Source: Rhizobium favelukesii (GTDB taxonomy: Bacteria; Pseudomonadota; Alphaproteobacteria; Rhizobiales; Rhizobiaceae). Taken from it: a DNA stretch of 64,000 bases. The DNA lies in contig NZ_HG916853.1 in assembly GCF_000577275.2 (NCBI RefSeq), positions 87,688 through 151,687 of the forward strand, read 5' to 3'. Under the pieces are notes generated by a model that was given only the letters and a program-made list of their open reading frames with translations, ran no database searches and had not been told where the DNA came from. The position numbers were made by a program, and so were the translations under genes. Shown one piece after another: positions 27,201-35,337 of this stretch (positions are counted from its first letter, which is position 1; each line of letters opens with the position of its first letter).

Positions 27201-29361
27201 CATCGCCGTGCCGTCGGCCTTCGAGCAGGAGATGATCCAGGACAAGCTGCAGCTATACGAGGATCTGCTGACCAAGGTCGACAGCGAGGACCGCGTCTCG
27301 CGTAAGCGGCTTGAGCGGTTGAAAGAAGGAATGAAGGAGCGGCTCGAAGGTCTCGCTACCCGCAAGGACGATCTTCTTACGATCTCGGAGATCGGTGTGG
27401 ATCAGATCGTCGTCGACGAGGCGCAGGAATTCCGCAAGCTCTCCTTCGCCACCAATATGTCGACGCTGAAGGGCATCGATCCGAACGGCTCGCAGCGCGC
27501 CTGGGATCTCTATGTGAAGTCCCGCTACATCGAGACGAAAAATCCCGGCCGGGCGCTGGTGCTGGCCTCCGGCACGCCGATCACCAACACGCTAGGCGAA
27601 ATGTTCTCGATCCAGAGACTGCTTGGCCACGCGGCTCTTTTCGAGCGCGGGCTGCATGAATTCGATGCCTGGGCGTCCTGCTTCGGCGATACGACGACCG
27701 AACTGGAAATCCAACCATCCGGCAAATACAAGCCGGTCAGTCGCTTTGCGTCGTTCGTCAACGTCCCCGAGCTGATCGCGATGTTCCGCTCGTTTGCCGA
27801 TGTGGTCATGCCGGATGACCTTCGGCAGTATGTGAGGGTGCCCGACATCTCGACCGGCCGGCGGCAGATCCTGACCGCGAAGCCGACGGCGCTGTTCAAG
27901 ACCTATCAGCAGACGCTCGGCAGCAGGATCAAGATGATCGAACAGCGCGAGGGTCCGGCCAAACCCGGTGACGACATTCTTCTATCCGTCATCACTGACG
28001 GCCGCCACGCCGCTATCGATCTGCGGTTCGTCATGCCGGCGGCTGGGAACGAGGACGATAACAAGCTGAATCTCCTGGTCCGCAATGCGCACCGGATCTG
28101 GAAGGAGACCGGTGATGCGGTCTACCGGCGCCCCGATGGCAAGGATTTCGAACTGCCGGGGGCCGCGCAGATGATCTTCTCCGATCTCGGCACTATGAAT
28201 GTCGAGAAGACCCGGGGGTTTTCGGCCTACCGGTTCATCCGCGACGAGCTGATCCGGCTCGGCGTACCCGCGGCGGAGATCGCCTTCATGCAGGACTACA
28301 AGAAGACCGAGGCCAAGCAACGGCTGTTCGGCGATGTCCGCGCCGGCAAGGTGCGTTTCCTGATTGGATCCTCCGAGACCATGGGCACCGGCGTCAATGC
28401 CCAGCTCCGGCTGAAAGCGCTCCACCATCTCGATGTCCCGTGGCTGCCGTCGCAGATCGAACAGCGCGAAGGACGCATCGTTCGACAGGGAAACCAGCAT
28501 GACGAGGTCGACATCTTCGCCTATGCCACCGAGGGAAGTCTCGACGCTTCCATGTGGCAGAACAACGAACGCAAGGCGCGGTTTATCGCCGCTGCCCTTT
28601 CAGGCGACACATCGATCCGCAGGCTCGAAGATGTAGGCGAAGGCGCCGCCAACCAGTTCGCCATGGCCAAGGCCATCGCGTCCGGCGACGAGCGATTGAT
28701 GCAGAAAGCCGGCCTGGAAGCCGACATTGCCCGGCTCGAACGGCTCCGCGCCGCCCACGAAGACGATCAGTATGCCGTCCGCCGGCAGATGCGCGATGCC
28801 GAACGCGAGATCGAGATCTCGACCCGCCGCATCGGTGAGGTCGGCCAGGACCTCGAGCGGCTCCAGCCCACGTCAGGCGACGCCTTTACGATGACGGTGC
28901 TGGGAGAGAGCCATACCGAGCGCAAGGAGGCCGGCCGCGCACTGATGAAAGAGATCCTCACGCTTCTGCAGCTCCAGCACGAGGGCGAGGTTCATCTGGC
29001 GACGATCGGCGGGTTCGATCTCGTCTACGAGGGCGAGCGGTTCGGCAGGGGCGATGGCTATCGCTACAAGACGCTCATCCAGCGCAGCGGCGCCGACTAC
29101 GAGATCGAGCTTGCTATCACTGTCACCCCACTTGGAGCGATCTCCCGGCTCGAGCATGGGCTCGACGGGTTCGAGGAGGAACAACGGCGCTATCGCCAGC
29201 GCCTGGATGACGCCGAGCGACGCCTGACGTCCTATCGTTCCCGCACGGGCGGAACCTTCCAGTTCGCCGATGAGCTCTCCGAGAAGCGCCGTCTTCTCCG
29301 TGGGATCGAAGACGAACTGGCGGCCGCCGCCGTGGATGACGGTGCCCAGGAGGCCGCTTGA
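24271..29361 (+). CDS. N6-adenine methyltransferase-like / SNF2-type helicase fusion protein
   Basis: A protein of 1696 residues from the ATG at 24271, which has AAAAGGA in front; an earlier in-frame ATG at 24241 is possible. Motif I (VLEPGIGTGLFPALIP, about residue 190) and motif IV (AIGNPPF, about 256) show an N6-adenine methyltransferase fold. The helicase half has AHAVGAGKTMTMAAA (Walker A, about 890), VVDEAQEF (DEAH-type box, about 1047), LASGTPITNT and QREGRIVRQGNQHDE (motif VI, about 1400). A coiled coil lies near the C terminus. Such proteins are typical of rhizobial conjugative plasmids; a role in protecting or remodelling plasmid DNA on entry is likely but not proven. Confidence 0.92.
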   Translation: MSNDPFTLDMFGSSALSSGLALGVTAFGGFDTVAANDDDPDPTPPAPAPALPVVTSAARPNSQRQNFYLDGDRGLGASWKDRARVNVAAILVTEGIVKQERPATAKEQAQMVRFTGFGAGELANGMFRRPGEVDFRDGWDALGSSLETAVSEADYASLARCTQYAHFTPELIVRAIWAGIQRLGWRGGRVLEPGIGTGLFPALIPPEYRDTAYVTGIELDPVTARIVRLLQPRSRIFEGDFARTDLAPIYDLAIGNPPFSDRTVRSDRAYRSLGLRLHDYFIARSIDLLKPGALAAFVTSHGTLDKAATTAREHIAKTADLIAAIRLPEGSFRRDAGTDVVVDILFFRKRKAGEPEGDQIWLDVDEVRPAVDDEGAIRVNRWFARHPDFVLGTHALTSGPFGETYTCVARDGADLDTILDAAIELLPADVYDGEPTPIDIDLEDELAEIVDLRPKDSPVREGSFFVDRAKGLMQMLDGTAVAVTVRKGRPGDGISEKHVRIISKLVPIRDAVREILKAQETDRPWRDLQVRLRLAWSAFVRDFGPINHTTVSIQEDPETGEVKETHRQPNLLPFRDDPDCWLVASIEDYDLETDTAKPGPIFATRVIAPPMSPVITNAADALAVVLNERGHVDLDHIAELLHREISAVIDDLRDTVFQDPADGSWKTADAYLSGSVRTKLAAAQAAAELDPVYERNVRALQAVQPADLRPSDITARLGAPWIPAADVVAFVKERMESDIRIHHMPELSSRTVEARQLGYSAAGTSEWGTGRRHAGELLADALNSRVPQIFDVFKDVDGERRVLNVVDTEAARDKLQKIKQAFQDWVWTDPDRTDRLARDYNDRFNNIAPRKFDGSHLKLPGASGAFVLYGHQKRGIWRIIADGSTYLAHAVGAGKTMTMAAAIMEQRRLGLIAKAMLVVPGHCLAQAAREFLALYPNARILVADETNFTKDKRARFLSRAATATWDAIIITHSAFRFIAVPSAFEQEMIQDKLQLYEDLLTKVDSEDRVSRKRLERLKEGMKERLEGLATRKDDLLTISEIGVDQIVVDEAQEFRKLSFATNMSTLKGIDPNGSQRAWDLYVKSRYIETKNPGRALVLASGTPITNTLGEMFSIQRLLGHAALFERGLHEFDAWASCFGDTTTELEIQPSGKYKPVSRFASFVNVPELIAMFRSFADVVMPDDLRQYVRVPDISTGRRQILTAKPTALFKTYQQTLGSRIKMIEQREGPAKPGDDILLSVITDGRHAAIDLRFVMPAAGNEDDNKLNLLVRNAHRIWKETGDAVYRRPDGKDFELPGAAQMIFSDLGTMNVEKTRGFSAYRFIRDELIRLGVPAAEIAFMQDYKKTEAKQRLFGDVRAGKVRFLIGSSETMGTGVNAQLRLKALHHLDVPWLPSQIEQREGRIVRQGNQHDEVDIFAYATEGSLDASMWQNNERKARFIAAALSGDTSIRRLEDVGEGAANQFAMAKAIASGDERLMQKAGLEADIARLERLRAAHEDDQYAVRRQMRDAEREIEISTRRIGEVGQDLERLQPTSGDAFTMTVLGESHTERKEAGRALMKEILTLLQLQHEGEVHLATIGGFDLVYEGERFGRGDGYRYKTLIQRSGADYEIELAITVTPLGAISRLEHGLDGFEEEQRRYRQRLDDAERRLTSYRSRTGGTFQFADELSEKRRLLRGIEDELAAAAVDDGAQEAA

Positions 29362-29366
29362 AGCGG

Positions 29367-29403
29367 CCGGAACCGGAGGTCTTCAGGTCTCGCCCGGTTC
29401 CGG
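29367..29403. terminator. Bidirectional hairpin between convergent genes
   Basis: CCGGAACCGG and CCGGTTCCGG form a 10-bp stem, located between the helicase stop and the stop of the small minus-strand gene. Confidence 0.6.
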
Positions 29404-29445
29404 TCGTGCTCGCCTGCGCGCGAGGCGGCCGCGTTGCTCGGCCTC

Positions 29446-29625
29446 CTACAGGGCGAGTCTGCCGAGGTAGCGCTCTCGCATCTGCTTCATATCGATCTCG
29501 CCGCGAACCCATTCGTCGAGAAGCGCGATGAAGGCCGGATCTTCATCGATGGGCACGCCATGGCCTTTCGCCCTGTCGATGGCCCGCTGCGCGATGGATT
29601 TCCGGGTGTTGGGGTCCGTGCTCAT
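29446..29625 (-). CDS. Small protein, VbhA-antitoxin-like
   Basis: A protein of 59 residues: MSTDPNTRKSIAQRAIDRAK, then GHGVPIDEDPAFIALLDEWV and RGEIDMKQMRERYLGRL. The pattern of two helices with a WVRGEI motif near the end resembles the VbhA family, which inhibits Fic-domain AMP-transferring toxins. No Fic gene is next to it, so it could be an orphan antitoxin or an unrelated small regulator. It is convergent with the helicase gene. Confidence 0.55.
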   Translation of the reverse strand: MSTDPNTRKSIAQRAIDRAKGHGVPIDEDPAFIALLDEWVRGEIDMKQMRERYLGRLAL

Positions 29626-29795
29626 CTTGCCTCGACTTGGGAGTTATCGGATGGGCGGCGACATCTATCAGGGGGTCGCTCACGCCGCGACTTGAAATCT
29701 GTCGCTATCAACAATATCTGAGCATCGCTTCCCGTTTCGATGATGTCCTGCCGCCGGGCAACCGCCGCGGCTTTCGATATCGTCCGGGATCAGAG

Positions 29796-29831
29796 AAAAG
29801 GGCGCTCCCCGCACGGGTCGAGCGCCCTTTT
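29796..29831. terminator. Perfect hairpin inside a divergent intergenic region
   Basis: AAAAGGGCGCT and AGCGCCCTTTT form a perfect 11-bp stem with A and T runs on the outside, so it can terminate transcription in both directions. No gene ends here: the flanking genes start at 29625 (minus) and 29943 (plus). The rest of the 317-bp gap shows nothing recognisable. Confidence 0.65.
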
Positions 29832-29942
29832 CGCTTCGGCCGCTAAGTCGATGTGGATACGAGATACGGATTTCGTTTTCGCTTTTGGCGCCTTGACCGA
29901 TGCGCGCGCGATGAGACCTGAAGAATAACACTGCGGGAACCC

Positions 29943-30260
29943 ATGCCTTTTTATCTTGTAATCCAGACCTCTCTCATTGAAGCCGACGACGAGGAGGCCG
30001 CTGCTCGAATTGCGGTCGACCAGATCCGATCCAGCAACAAAGTCGCCGTCACTGTGAAGTCCGACGAAACGACCGTCTCGCACATCGTCGTTGCTGCGAA
30101 ACCGGCTATCTCACTCGCAGATCCGGTTGCGGATCCTGAGGATGGCGGGCCGGTTCCGGCTACTCACCCTGCCCCAACGTCCGCGGTCGAGGCCGATCGA
30201 AAGGCGACGCTGAAGAGGATAGTGGCTGATGCGTTCTCGCTTCTGAAACGGCGCCCCTAA
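29943..30260 (+). CDS. Protein of unknown function
   Basis: A protein of 105 residues. The first 55 form a probable small alpha-beta domain (PFYLVIQTSLIEADDEEAAA, VAVTVKSDETTVSHIVVAA). The rest is proline-rich and disordered, ending in the basic helix LKRIVADAFSLLKRRP. I cannot name a family. Confidence 0.6.
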   Translation: MPFYLVIQTSLIEADDEEAAARIAVDQIRSSNKVAVTVKSDETTVSHIVVAAKPAISLADPVADPEDGGPVPATHPAPTSAVEADRKATLKRIVADAFSLLKRRP

Positions 30261-30617
30261 GTCTTTCAGACGGGCCGCGTCTATACGCAGATCTGGCGCT
30301 GCATGATGAACCTCCGCGCCATTTGGCGGGGTAATCGCTGCGATGTAAATTAGAAAAGGGCGAAGTATAGGGAAAGAAAATGGAACCGGTCGCAGATCGG
30401 TCCTCCTGCCGCCGCTTCCGCTCAACCGCCGCCTGTGCGATCCCGGCCGGTTGTCCTTCGCAGGGCAGATGCCCCGCTCGTCCTGCCCAGCAGGGATGCT
30501 CGGCCGCAGTTGCGGCAGTTCGGCCGACCCCGCGGTCCCGGAGGTGTCTTCGAGAAAAATGAAGACAGGAAGGGCTGGCAAGGCGCCGGCTCGTAACCCT
30601 CCCGAAAGGACAGTCCC
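30261..30617. other. GC-rich leader of the ParB-like gene
   Basis: No gene is recognised in this 357-bp stretch. It ends with CCCGAAAGGACAGTCCC just before the ATG at 30618, with AAAGGA as ribosome-binding site. Its length suggests a structured untranslated leader. Confidence 0.4.
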
Positions 30618-32366
30618 ATGCAGATCAAGACGATCGATCCCCGCGCTCTGAAGGAAAACCCCGACCGCATGCGTCAGACGAAATCGTCGCCACAGGCCGA
30701 TGCGCTGATGCTGGCGACGATCAAAGCCGTCGGTATCGTCCAGCCGCCCATCGTTGCGCCCGAAGCGGATGGTGGCAATGGCTACATCATCGATGCCGGC
30801 CATCGCCGAGTGCGCCTCGCGATCGCTGCGGGCCTCGGGGAAATCGAGATCCTCGTGGTGGATGCTGCGAACGACAACGGCGCCATGCGCTCGATGGTCG
30901 AAAACAGCGTGCGCGAAGCGCTAAACCCGGTCGACCAATGGCGGGGTATCGAGCGGCTCGTCGCACTCGGCTGGACCGAGGAAGCGATCGCCGTCGCGCT
31001 GGCGCTCCCCGTTCGCCAGATCCGCAAGCTACGCCTGCTTGCAAACGTTCTGCCGGCGATGCTCGAGCAGATGGCGCAGGGCGATATGCCCTCCGAGCAG
31101 CAGTTGCGGATCATTGCTGCCGCCGGTGAGGTCGAACAGAAGGAAGTCTGGAAGGCGCACAAGCCGAAGAAGGGCGACGCCGCTGCCTGGTGGTCGATCG
31201 CCAATGCCCTGACCAAGAAGCGCATGTATGCCAAGGATGCCAGCTTCGGCGATGATCTGCGCGAGGCCTATGGCATCGAATGGGTCGAAGATCTGTTCGC
31301 GCCGGCCGACCAGGACAGCCGCTACACCACCAACGTCGAAGGTTTTCTCGGCGCCCAGCACGAATGGATGACGTCCAATCTGCCGAAGCGCGGCGCGATC
31401 GTCGAGGTCAACAGCTGGGGTCAGCCGGAACTGCCGAAGAAGGCAAGCCAGGTCTACGGCAAGCCCTCGAAATCCGACAACACAGGCCTTTATCTCAATC
31501 GCGACGGCAAGGTTCAGACCGTCTACTACCGCATGCCCGAGGCGGCGAAGCCGAAGGGCGACAGTGCAAATGGTGCCGAGGGCGCCATCAATGACGATAC
31601 CGGCTCAACACCGAAGGCACGCCCGGATGTTACCCAGAAGGGTCAGGATATGATTGGCGATTTCCGCACCGACGCCCTGCACGATGCCCTCGGCCGCGCT
31701 CTGATCGAAGACGATATGCTGATGGCGCTGCTCGTGCTTGCCTTCGCGGGACAGAACGTTCGCGTCGACTCCGGCGCGGGCGGCAACCTTTACGGCGGTG
31801 CGCGCCTCGGCCGCCATGCCGCTCGCCTCTTCACCGAGGATGGCAAGCTGTCTTTCGACATGGATACAGTTCGCGGCGCTGCACGTGCAGCCCTGATCGA
31901 CGTGCTCTCATGCCGACGCGGCATGTCGAACAGCGGCGTCGTGTCCCGTGTCGCCGGCCAGGCGATCGGTGCGGACAGCTACCTGCCGAACATGGGCATG
32001 GAGGATTTCCTCGCATCCCTATCGCGTCGGGCCCTTGAAACCGTCGCCAAGGATGCCGGTGTCGAGCCGCGTGCGCGTGTCCGCGAGACCCGCTCAGCTC
32101 TCGTCACCCACTTCGAAGGCGATACGAACCTCGTCCATCCGTCTGCTCTGTTCGCGCCGGAGCCGACGGAGGTTCTCGCCCTCCTCAAGCATCTTGATCA
32201 CGAAGCGACCCCGCAGGACGAGGGCGAGACCGACGATGGCACTGACGGCGGTATCGTCGCCAATGACGGGCATGGAGAGGTTGATGTCTCCGACATGGTC
32301 GAAGCGGATGAGGGTCCGGGCACGCTCGACGACCACGAAACGGCCTACGGGATCGCGGCCGAGTAA
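30618..32366 (+). CDS. ParB N-terminal domain protein
   Basis: A protein of 582 residues. Residues 1-100 form a ParB/Srx nuclease-like domain (IVQPPIVAPEADG, then IIDAGHRRVRLAIAAGLGEI with the GHRR motif and a VENSVREALNPVDQWRGIE box). A helix-turn-helix follows (EEAIAVALALPVRQIRKLRL). The long C-terminal part (300-582) is specific to plasmid members and has an acidic tail. Unlike RepB it has no adjacent ParA, so it is probably a DNA-binding or nuclease accessory protein rather than the partition ParB. Confidence 0.85.
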   Translation: MQIKTIDPRALKENPDRMRQTKSSPQADALMLATIKAVGIVQPPIVAPEADGGNGYIIDAGHRRVRLAIAAGLGEIEILVVDAANDNGAMRSMVENSVREALNPVDQWRGIERLVALGWTEEAIAVALALPVRQIRKLRLLANVLPAMLEQMAQGDMPSEQQLRIIAAAGEVEQKEVWKAHKPKKGDAAAWWSIANALTKKRMYAKDASFGDDLREAYGIEWVEDLFAPADQDSRYTTNVEGFLGAQHEWMTSNLPKRGAIVEVNSWGQPELPKKASQVYGKPSKSDNTGLYLNRDGKVQTVYYRMPEAAKPKGDSANGAEGAINDDTGSTPKARPDVTQKGQDMIGDFRTDALHDALGRALIEDDMLMALLVLAFAGQNVRVDSGAGGNLYGGARLGRHAARLFTEDGKLSFDMDTVRGAARAALIDVLSCRRGMSNSGVVSRVAGQAIGADSYLPNMGMEDFLASLSRRALETVAKDAGVEPRARVRETRSALVTHFEGDTNLVHPSALFAPEPTEVLALLKHLDHEATPQDEGETDDGTDGGIVANDGHGEVDVSDMVEADEGPGTLDDHETAYGIAAE

Positions 32367-32457
32367 TCCCACCAGTCCTTTCCAAATCTTCCGCTCCGCC
32401 GCCGGTCATCCCGGCGGCGGTTTGCTTTTCAGGACCTTCAAACAAAGGAGCCCGACC

Positions 32458-33354
32458 ATGAACGGAGCATCATTTACCTCCGCCACAGACCCAGTATCCA
32501 TCTGCTCAGCCGCCGATGGCGTCGAGTTCGGGACAAGCGCCGACGGATTTCCTGTTGCACGCATCGGCGAAATCCTCCTCGGCCTGATCTCCAACGGAAG
32601 CGGCGACTTCTTTCTGGCCAGTGCTTGGCGCATCACCAAGCCGTTAGCCGAAGTGCGGCGTCACCATTTTTATCGCCACGATGGGCGCGTGAAGGACGAA
32701 GCGGCGTTCCGTCTCCGCGCAATCGAGACCGCGGAGCACATGCGGGAACTTTCAGCCTTCTCCCGCATCCAGACACGCATGTCGGCAAGCACGCCATGGG
32801 GCGGCTCGCAGCTGGCGACGATCTATGCCGAGGGAATTGTCAGCCACTCGACCTCAGGACATGGCGGCTTTCATCTTTCTCCCGATCGAAATCTTCAGGT
32901 CGATGCCTCGGTTCGCAGCGCGGGCGGTTGGTACGAGGAAGATAGCGAATGGGCGATCGTCGCCTTGACGTTCCCGGATCTCTTCACCGGCTACGAGCGC
33001 CAGTGCGCCAATGAGGCCGCGCGCAACACCTTCCCGGATTATTGGGAGAAGCTTCGCGGCCGTCAGCTCAGCGCCGGGGAATCCTGGTTGAAGGATCGCG
33101 CTGAGTTTGATCGCGTGCATGCTGACGACTGGATCGTCATCTCTGCAATCATCTCCTCTCACCACTCCGGCATGACTGAGGTGTTCGCCAAGAGAGGCGG
33201 CAATCGCGAATCCCAGCGAGAGGAGCGTCGCTTTCTCGTTCCTCATGAAGAATATGGTAGGCGCGGTCGCTTTGGCTTTGTCATCGATCTCGCGCGTCAT
33301 GCCGCCTATGATGGTCCGTCGAGCTTCGTCGGTTGGAGCGCGAGGGCGGCATGA
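32458..33354 (+). CDS. DUF7007 domain protein
   Basis: A protein of 298 residues from the ATG at 32458 with an AAAGGAG site. Residues 90-220 hold TPWGGSQLATIYAEGIVSHS, HGGFHLSPDRN and EEDSEWAIVALTFPDLF, the conserved core of DUF7007. The C-terminal part (ERRFLVPHEEYGRRGRFGFV) is basic. The function is unknown. The stop overlaps the next start (ATGA), so the two genes are coupled. Confidence 0.8.
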   Translation: MNGASFTSATDPVSICSAADGVEFGTSADGFPVARIGEILLGLISNGSGDFFLASAWRITKPLAEVRRHHFYRHDGRVKDEAAFRLRAIETAEHMRELSAFSRIQTRMSASTPWGGSQLATIYAEGIVSHSTSGHGGFHLSPDRNLQVDASVRSAGGWYEEDSEWAIVALTFPDLFTGYERQCANEAARNTFPDYWEKLRGRQLSAGESWLKDRAEFDRVHADDWIVISAIISSHHSGMTEVFAKRGGNRESQREERRFLVPHEEYGRRGRFGFVIDLARHAAYDGPSSFVGWSARAA

Positions 33355-33692
33355 TGGCACCGGTAATGTCACCCGAAACCCAGCTCTCTCGCATGGAGGA
33401 CGCCCGCCGTCAGACCCAGAGGCAGCTGGAACTCATTGACAGGCAGATCACCCGCCGGATGACGGCAATCCTGCCGAAGCTTGCGAGGCGCCAGACCGGC
33501 TACCATCGCGGAAAGGCGCCCGATGGCAGCACCCTGCTCGAGCGCTATCGCGCCAACCTAGCCGGCCTCACAGCAGAGCGTCAGCCAGAGGCCGAAGCCC
33601 TATCAAGAAAGCTGGCTCGACAGGACGCTGCGATCGCAGCGCTACGCGACCGTTTATCTTCTGCCGGCCCACACTCGAGTCCGGAGGGCTGA
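33351..33692 (+). CDS. Small helical protein of unknown function
   Basis: A protein of 113 residues, almost fully helical (LSRMEDARRQTQRQLELIDR, then LLERYRANLAGLTAERQPEA and ALSRKLARQDAAIAALRDRL), likely a coiled coil. It overlaps the DUF7007 stop by ATGA and is followed four bases later by another small gene. It may assemble with its neighbours. Confidence 0.65.
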   Translation: MMAPVMSPETQLSRMEDARRQTQRQLELIDRQITRRMTAILPKLARRQTGYHRGKAPDGSTLLERYRANLAGLTAERQPEAEALSRKLARQDAAIAALRDRLSSAGPHSSPEG

Positions 33693-33696
33693 TGAC

Positions 33697-34149
33697 ATGG
33701 CAACAATAGGTGACCTCGAGCGGAACGCCGGGATCGGATCTTCCAATGCTGAGCGAACTGCGTTCTGGCTGCGGTTTCATCATCTCGAAGGGAAAGCATG
33801 CCTTGACGCGGGCGTGGCCGAGCTCAAGCGCATGATCGCAGAGCGCAACGGGACCGAATTGCGTGCTGCCAAACACAGGCGCCAGCAATGGCCAGCCCCG
33901 AGCGACGATCAGGAAGCTGCACTACAAGCGTATGCCGCCAGGCATGGACGACGCTGGAAGAGCATCCTCAGCGATGTCTGGATGGGGGGTGGACCGCCTT
34001 CTGACGATGGCGGGATCTTGCGCGGTCTCCGTAACACCCATGGTCCCACATGGCTTCAATCCTACCGGTTGCCGAAGGCAGTATTGCGGAGCCAGTCCGA
34101 CGGGAACGCAGCGGTCTCGCATGTGGGCATCGGCAAAAGCGAGGAGTAG
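33697..34149 (+). CDS. Conserved plasmid protein of unknown function
   Basis: A protein of 150 residues. The centre QEAALQAYAARHGRRWKSIL and SDVWMGGGPPSDDGGILRGL and RNTHGPTWLQSYRLPK are typical of a conserved rhizobial plasmid family of unknown role. A helix followed by a Gly/Pro-rich loop could bind nucleic acid. It is the last gene of the 32458-34149 run. Confidence 0.65.
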   Translation: MATIGDLERNAGIGSSNAERTAFWLRFHHLEGKACLDAGVAELKRMIAERNGTELRAAKHRRQQWPAPSDDQEAALQAYAARHGRRWKSILSDVWMGGGPPSDDGGILRGLRNTHGPTWLQSYRLPKAVLRSQSDGNAAVSHVGIGKSEE

Positions 34150-34465
34150 AACGGGCTGGAGCCATATCCTTGTCGTGTCCGGTGATGGCACCGTGACGGT
34201 TTGTCCTTCGGTTTTGCTGCGGTCTGAGCCAGCGGCCGTCCACTTCAAGGCCGCTATCGCGCCGCGGGGCGGCCGGAACCCGCCGTCCTGCGCGGAGCAG
34301 TTCCGCTCGGCCTCGCAGGGCGGTTGCCCTGCTGGCTCGCAGATCGGCTCCGCTTGGCCTGGCACGCCCGGACCTTGAAGCGCCCGTCTTCCGCCGGTTC
34401 GGTCGACCGCACCGAAGGGCAAGCCGGCACGGGGCCGGAACCACTTCGGCTCGAAAGGAAGAGAC
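34150..34465. other. GC-rich leader without recognised gene
   Basis: Many short GC palindromes (for example GCCGGCACGGGGCCGG) lie in this 316-bp region before the gene at 34466. No coding frame stands out. Confidence 0.4.
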
Positions 34466-35050
34466 ATGGCCAAGCCCGTAACCACTCGCCAGACCGCCCG
34501 GGTCGTCCAGCTCCGCAAGGGCGCCACCGTCGAAATGGTCCGCCTCACCTGCCCAGACAGCGCCCAGGCGATCAAGATCGCCGAAAGCTTCGGGACCGCC
34601 GTCATCGACAGCGAGGGGATCCGCGACCTCCACGAACGGCTCATCACCGAGACCGCGGATGCTCTCAGCGAAGGCCTCGGTGACCGGGCCATGCAGATCC
34701 ACCTGCAGCGCATCGTCGGCGCCTATGTCGGCTCCGCCCACGGCGCCGGCCAATTCTACAGCAATGCCGTCACCCAGGCACGCGATGCCACGGCCAAGGC
34801 GGCAAACGATGCCCGCGACGAAGACCTCGACGGTCCCGTCGGCTACGATAGCGCCGCCCACCGCAAGCGGGAATTCGCCGCCGACATGGGCATCCAGGCT
34901 CACGCGTTACGGATGGCAGCCGAAGGTGCCGTCGCCGCCTACAAGCATATCGTCGGTGAGAGCTGGAAGCCGTTCGATCGCCCAGTCGAAAACCCCGGAC
35001 ATTCTGTGGATCGCAAGGCGGCCGCGGCCCAGATGTCCGCTTTCGACTGA
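34466..35050 (+). CDS. Conserved protein of unknown function
   Basis: A protein of 194 residues from the ATG at 34466, preceded by AAAGGAAGAG. It has an N-terminal basic strand region (QTARVVQLRKGATVEMVRLT), then long helices (RLITETADALSEGLGDRAMQ, FYSNAVTQARDATAKAANDA). No enzyme motif is visible. A rho-independent terminator follows at 35086, so it is transcribed alone. Confidence 0.7.
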   Translation: MAKPVTTRQTARVVQLRKGATVEMVRLTCPDSAQAIKIAESFGTAVIDSEGIRDLHERLITETADALSEGLGDRAMQIHLQRIVGAYVGSAHGAGQFYSNAVTQARDATAKAANDARDEDLDGPVGYDSAAHRKREFAADMGIQAHALRMAAEGAVAAYKHIVGESWKPFDRPVENPGHSVDRKAAAAQMSAFD

Positions 35051-35085
35051 CACCATGCGGCGGGGCCCGCCCCCCTTATCGTTAG

Positions 35086-35113
35086 AGGCCGTCTCTTTGG
35101 GGCGGCCTTTTTT
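35086..35113 (+). terminator. Rho-independent terminator
   Basis: The stem AGGCCGTC pairs with GGCGGCCT (one G-U pair) and is followed by six T. It lies 36 bases after the stop at 35050. Confidence 0.75.
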
Positions 35114-35337
35114 CATGCCGGCTCTCGATGGAGGGAAAGCGGAAATAGGAATTTGATCGGGCCGTTGCGGCCCGTCTCGTGCGTCGGACCTGCAGGAGCC
35201 GCCCACGTCAGGCAACGGCTTCGCCGTCCTCCACTTCGTTTCGGCCGTTCCGGTGCAAGCCGTCGGCTCATGGCTCCTGACCTTGGCCTGCGCGACGGGG
35301 CCGCGATTGGCGCGGCTCCGAATAGTGGAGATGAGAA

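Noticed and set aside
30618..32366. Partition protein RepB of a repABC operon
   Set aside because: No RepA or RepC is adjacent, and the long C-terminal part differs from RepB; it is a ParB-domain accessory protein.
31948..32457. Upstream extension of the DUF7007 frame by 170 codons into the ParB-like gene
   Set aside because: The extension overlaps a conserved gene in another frame and the ATG at 32458 has a good ribosome-binding site.
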